A DNA stretch of 64,000 bases, taken from NCBI GenBank assembly GCA_009784625.1, contig WRBI01000003.1, positions 1 through 64,000 on the forward strand. Direction: 5' to 3'. The position numbers and the translations under genes are program-made. The DNA comes from Oscillospiraceae bacterium (GTDB taxonomy: Bacteria > Bacillota > Clostridia > Oscillospirales > Ruminococcaceae). Below are positions 61,363 through 64,000 of this stretch, in pieces (position 1 is the stretch's first letter; the number at the start of each line of letters is the position of its first letter). Below the pieces are notes generated by a model. The model saw only the letters and a list, made by a program, of their open reading frames with translations, was not told the DNA's origin and did not search any database.

Positions 61363-62436
61363 ATGATTAAAGTTGGCGTAATCGGGCTGGGGGAAGTCGC
61401 CCAGCTCATGCACATGCCCATCCTGCACGACTTGGAGGCGAAATATCGCGTCACCGCGGTCTCCGACATTTCGCCAAGCCTGGTCGCGTTTGTCAAGGAA
61501 AAATACAATATCGCGCAGGGGTATCTTGATTTTCGCGAATTGATTGAAAAAGCCGACACCGACGCGATCTGGGTGCTTTCCCCCGACCAGTACCACGGCG
61601 AGGCCGTCAAGCTCGCGCTGAGAGCCGGTAAGCACATCTTTGTTGAAAAGCCGGCCACTCTCGCAGCCGGGGAGCTTGAAGAAGTCATCGAGCTCAGGCG
61701 TCAATACCCGAATCAGATTGTGATGGTCGGCTTTATGCGCCGGTACACTGAATCTTTCCTTAAGGCGAAAGAAATTCTGACCGAGAGCCCCAAGTCTACC
61801 AAATATCTGCGCTTTCGCGACATCATCTGTGAAGGGCCGTTCTTTATCGGCCAGACCCGCCCTGTCTTTTACCCCAAAGACCTGCCGAAAGAGCTGCTGG
61901 AAGAGGGGAGAAAGCGGCAGCGGGAACACCTGGACCAGGCGATCGGCGGGGGTGCGAGCGACCTTGCCCGGGCAATTTACACGCTGCTTACCGGTTTGGG
62001 GTGCCACAGTTTTTCGGCGGTGCGCGAGCTTTTTGGCCTGCCCAAAAAAGTGCTGCATGTCGCGGCCAAGGGCGAGCATGTGGTCGTCTCGCTCGATTAC
62101 GGCGACTTTTTGGCAGTCTATGAGCTGGTGAGCGACCAGGACGTCGTTCAGTTTGACGCGGCGATTGAAATCTTCCAGGGGGACCGCAAAATCCACATCA
62201 AATATGAGACCCCGTATATTCGCTGTCAGCCGACCACGCTGCTGGTCACCGAGCCGGACAAAGCCGGGACCAAAACCACCTACTACGGCCCCGACCACAC
62301 TGACCCCTTCCAGACCGAGCTGCACTGTTTTGCCGAGTGTGTAGCCACCGGCAGCCAGCCCAAAACAACGCTGGAGGATTCTCTTTCAGACCTGCGCCTG
62401 TTCGAAGAAATCATTCGAAAGCTGGAAGAAGATTAA
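61363..62436 (+). CDS. Gfo/Idh/MocA family oxidoreductase
   Basis: A 357-residue sugar dehydrogenase. The N-terminal Rossmann start is VGVIGLGEVAQLMHMPIL, the signature VEKPATLAA lies near residue 95, and the C-terminal substrate domain contains GFMRRYTESFLKAKEI and the histidine-bearing AIGGGASDLARAIYTLL region. The start is the ATG at 61363 after AAAGGAGA. It is divergent from a hydroxyacid dehydrogenase. The substrate cannot be named; it is only distantly similar to the other Gfo/Idh protein at 2831-3808. Confidence 0.9.
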   Translation: MIKVGVIGLGEVAQLMHMPILHDLEAKYRVTAVSDISPSLVAFVKEKYNIAQGYLDFRELIEKADTDAIWVLSPDQYHGEAVKLALRAGKHIFVEKPATLAAGELEEVIELRRQYPNQIVMVGFMRRYTESFLKAKEILTESPKSTKYLRFRDIICEGPFFIGQTRPVFYPKDLPKELLEEGRKRQREHLDQAIGGGASDLARAIYTLLTGLGCHSFSAVRELFGLPKKVLHVAAKGEHVVVSLDYGDFLAVYELVSDQDVVQFDAAIEIFQGDRKIHIKYETPYIRCQPTTLLVTEPDKAGTKTTYYGPDHTDPFQTELHCFAECVATGSQPKTTLEDSLSDLRLFEEIIRKLEED

Positions 62437-62965
62437 GCCTGCTCCAGCGGCGGCACCCTGTTTCCGGTACCGGTGACTGGACGGGAAATTTGCACGAATA
62501 TGCGATTTTTTCGACGATAATGCCCGACCGGCTGCCGCCTTGATGCGTGTGAAAGTTTTTGTCAAGGCGGTACAACTATTTGTTGAACGCGCGGGTCTAT
62601 TCATTGGGCATGAATATTATATCAACACCAAAATTTTTTTGTTCGGACGGTAAAATCACACTTTCCACACTTTCAACCGACTTTTCAACAACAATTTGCG
62701 CGGCTTTAAACATATGGTGATTACAATGAGTATAATATGCATCCGGAGTTTGAATATTTGCTTTTCTGTCCGCGGGTTGTTGTGGAATAATTTTTCGAGA
62801 AATACAAGATATGTGATGTTATCGGCCTGTCAATAGCTGTATTTTGTATTTGGTCGCTTTGTGCATAAGTTGCAGGGTTGGTGGCAGGCAAAGCAATTGG
62901 CGAATACCGGGAGGAAAATTGGCAATCATATAAAAGCCAAAGAATGCAGAAAGGCGTGTAGCGGG
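62437..62965 (+). other. Gene-free stretch
   Basis: About 530 bases without a convincing gene. It holds a 9-bp inverted repeat CCGCCTTGA/TCAAGGCGG (62535-62570), which may end the Gfo/Idh transcript, an AT-rich part, and a TATAAT near 62732 without a good -35. Nothing else was recognised. Confidence 0.5.
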
Positions 62966-63229
62966 ATGATCAAGGGAGTCAGCCGGAATGTGGTGGAGAT
63001 CATGCAGACAGAGAGCGATACGTTTGAGCGGGCTATACTCTTTGTCCGCCCCGGCAAGGGTTGTGACGACTCCGCGCAGCTTGAAAAGCACGGCCGCCGG
63101 TTTTTGGCCACAACCAAAATCAGGCGGTCTGTATTTGCCGGGCGCTCACCTTTGCGCGCGGCGCTGGGCTATCTGTTTTCAGCCGTAATGGGAGCGGGAG
63201 CAACCGCGCTTGTGCTCTTATATTTTTGA
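62966..63229 (+). CDS. Small membrane protein of unknown function
   Basis: An 87-residue protein starting at MIKGVSRNVVEIMQTESDTFERA (62966) rather than the track's 62861. It has a soluble N-terminal part with FERAILFVRPG, a basic middle, and one C-terminal membrane helix (LGYLFSAVMGAGATALVLLYF). Its place just before rlmB suggests a house-keeping neighbourhood. No function can be given; the helix orientation is unknown. Confidence 0.6.
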   Translation: MIKGVSRNVVEIMQTESDTFERAILFVRPGKGCDDSAQLEKHGRRFLATTKIRRSVFAGRSPLRAALGYLFSAVMGAGATALVLLYF

Positions 63230-63254
63230 CACACTATAAAACTTACAGAAAATG

Positions 63255-63263
63255 TGATATAAT
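63255..63263 (+). promoter_or_regulatory. Extended -10 promoter before rlmB
   Basis: TGA-TATAAT, an extended consensus -10 with no clear -35, about 115 bases before the rlmB start. Confidence 0.5.
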
Positions 63264-63275
63264 GACAGTTGAGAG

Positions 63276-63296
63276 TTGACAATTGACAATTGACAG
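63276..63296 (+). repeat. Three 7-base tandem repeats TTGACAA
   Basis: TTGACAA-TTGACAA-TTGACAG lie in the leader of rlmB. The complement ACTGTCAAC recurs at about 63352-63360 and could pair with the last unit. Each unit also matches a -35 box. Confidence 0.6.
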
Positions 63297-63379
63297 TTAT
63301 GGAGTCCGTTGCGCGGACAAAATTTATAAATCATCGCGCAGCGACACCATTACTGTCAACTATACATAAGGGTGATGGC

Positions 63380-64000
63380 GTGGATAAGCAAGGCGGTAAC
63401 GAGATCGTATATGGCCGTGTGCCGGTGCGGGAACTGCTCCGCTCAGCGCGGCAGGTCGACTGCATCTGGACACAAAAGGGGCTGGAGGGCGCGTCCCTGG
63501 GCGGCTTGATCGCTCTTGCCAAAGAGCGGGGTGTCCCGGCCAAAGAAGCGGACGCAAAAAAGCTGGAAGACATAAGCGGGGGCGCAAACCATCAGGGTGT
63601 GGCCGCCCTTATCCCCGCCGCCGACTACGCAGAGCTGGAAGATATTTTTGTACGCGCCGGGGAAAGCCCGCCGCTGATCGTGATCGCCGACAAAGTCGAA
63701 GACCCGCACAATTTAGGCGCGATCATCCGAGTGGCCGAGGCCGCTGGGGCGCACGGGCTAATCATCCCCAAACGCAGGAGCGCGGGGCTCAGCTATACGG
63801 TGGCCAAAACCTCGGCCGGGGCGGCCATGCACCTGCCGGTTGTCCGGGTTTCGAACTTACCCGCCGTCATGGAGGACCTCAAAAAGCGCGGGGTTTGGCT
63901 GTACGGCGCGGACATGGCCGGCAGCCCCTACGACAAGACAAGCTTTACAGGCCCCGCCGCGCTAGTGGTCGGCTCGGAGGGCGAGGGGCTGAGCCGCCTG
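63380..64000 (+). CDS. rlmB: 23S rRNA 2'-O-ribose methyltransferase, TrmH family (RlmB), partial
   Basis: A SPOUT methyltransferase cut by the window end after 207 codons; it is not in the ORF track for that reason. The start is GTG behind AAGGGTGATG. The N-terminal substrate-binding domain (about 1-85) begins NEIVYGRVPVRELLRS. The catalytic SPOUT domain has IADKVEDPHNLGAIIRVAEA, LIIPKRRSAGL and the knot motif LVVGSEGEGLS near the cut end. RlmB methylates G2251 of 23S rRNA; some relatives modify other sites. Confidence 0.92.
   Translation, partial: MDKQGGNEIVYGRVPVRELLRSARQVDCIWTQKGLEGASLGGLIALAKERGVPAKEADAKKLEDISGGANHQGVAALIPAADYAELEDIFVRAGESPPLIVIADKVEDPHNLGAIIRVAEAAGAHGLIIPKRRSAGLSYTVAKTSAGAAMHLPVVRVSNLPAVMEDLKKRGVWLYGADMAGSPYDKTSFTGPAALVVGSEGEGLSRL

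Noticed and set aside
62640-62800. DnaA boxes/replication origin
   Set aside because: TTTCCACAC and TTATTCCACAA only loosely resemble TTATCCACA, no cluster is present and no dnaA, dnaN or gidA genes are near.

Overview
The window reads as a chromosomal segment of a Gram-positive, motile, anaerobic-type Firmicute, most likely in class Clostridia. The basis is an agr-type cyclic-peptide quorum-sensing locus, an AbrB regulator with a zinc ribbon, a tripartite tricarboxylate (TTT) transporter, lipoprotein substrate-binding proteins with AAC lipoboxes, consensus sigma-A promoters and strong AGGAGG ribosome sites. The DNA is generally GC-rich, with a few AT-rich islands (44.3-44.5 kb, 47.3-48.0 kb, 52.6-52.9 kb). 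No rRNA, tRNA or CRISPR was seen.

Layout. 0.2-2.8 kb: a TRAP permease gene meets a 5'-truncated uronate isomerase head to head, and both genes are broken at the same point; a KdgF-like cupin follows. 2.8-5.7 kb: a Gfo/Idh oxidoreductase, a RidA protein and a PLP fold-III amino-acid enzyme. 5.9-16.1 kb: one long plus-strand operon with a GntR/FCD regulator, a five-gene Liv-type ABC importer, a zinc dehydrogenase, a split transketolase, a tartronate-semialdehyde-reductase-like enzyme and an SDR. 16.2-20.4 kb: galactonate dehydratase divergent from KDPG-type aldolase, KDG kinase and glycerate 2-kinase. 20.6-25.6 kb: a minus-strand catabolic operon (BKACE, cyclase, hydroxyacyl-CoA-type dehydrogenase, SDR, cupin, decarboxylase-like amidohydrolase) divergent from a Crp/Fnr regulator, which is followed by TctCBA, an M24-like protein, a hydroxyacid dehydrogenase and two more membrane carriers. 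35.2 kb: an AbrB regulator behind a consensus promoter and a long structured leader. 35.6-45.5 kb: an RbsABC-type sugar importer with D-lyxose isomerase, MFS carrier, BadF-type kinase and ROK repressor, and a divergent PfkB kinase.

45.7-53.5 kb is the most unusual part. A sigma-region-4-like protein with an apparent internal duplication is divergent from agrA-agrC. The small agrD gene is missing from the ORF track but readable at 48725-48871. It is followed by a decayed second agrD and then agrB. Two near-identical promoters carry paired LytTR boxes. Next come a large flagellin, a pair of tandem GC-rich structured repeats, and a set of palindromic sites with 8-bp asymmetric cores beside a compact tyrosine recombinase; two of these sites face each other around a promoter. 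This suggests a peptide-regulated and possibly phase-variable surface/motility locus.

53.8-60 kb: a transglutaminase-like lipoprotein and a 1636-residue alpha-2-macroglobulin-like protein lacking a thioester. 60-64 kb: a hydroxyacid dehydrogenase divergent from a Gfo/Idh oxidoreductase, a small membrane protein, and the start of rlmB, which runs off the window.

Most genes fit import and breakdown of sugar acids and related hydroxy/keto acids: uptake (TRAP, ABC, TTT, SLC13), oxidation, dehydration to 2-keto-3-deoxy acids, phosphorylation, aldol cleavage, and return of C3 acids through glycerate 2-kinase. Substrates are inferred from families and context only.
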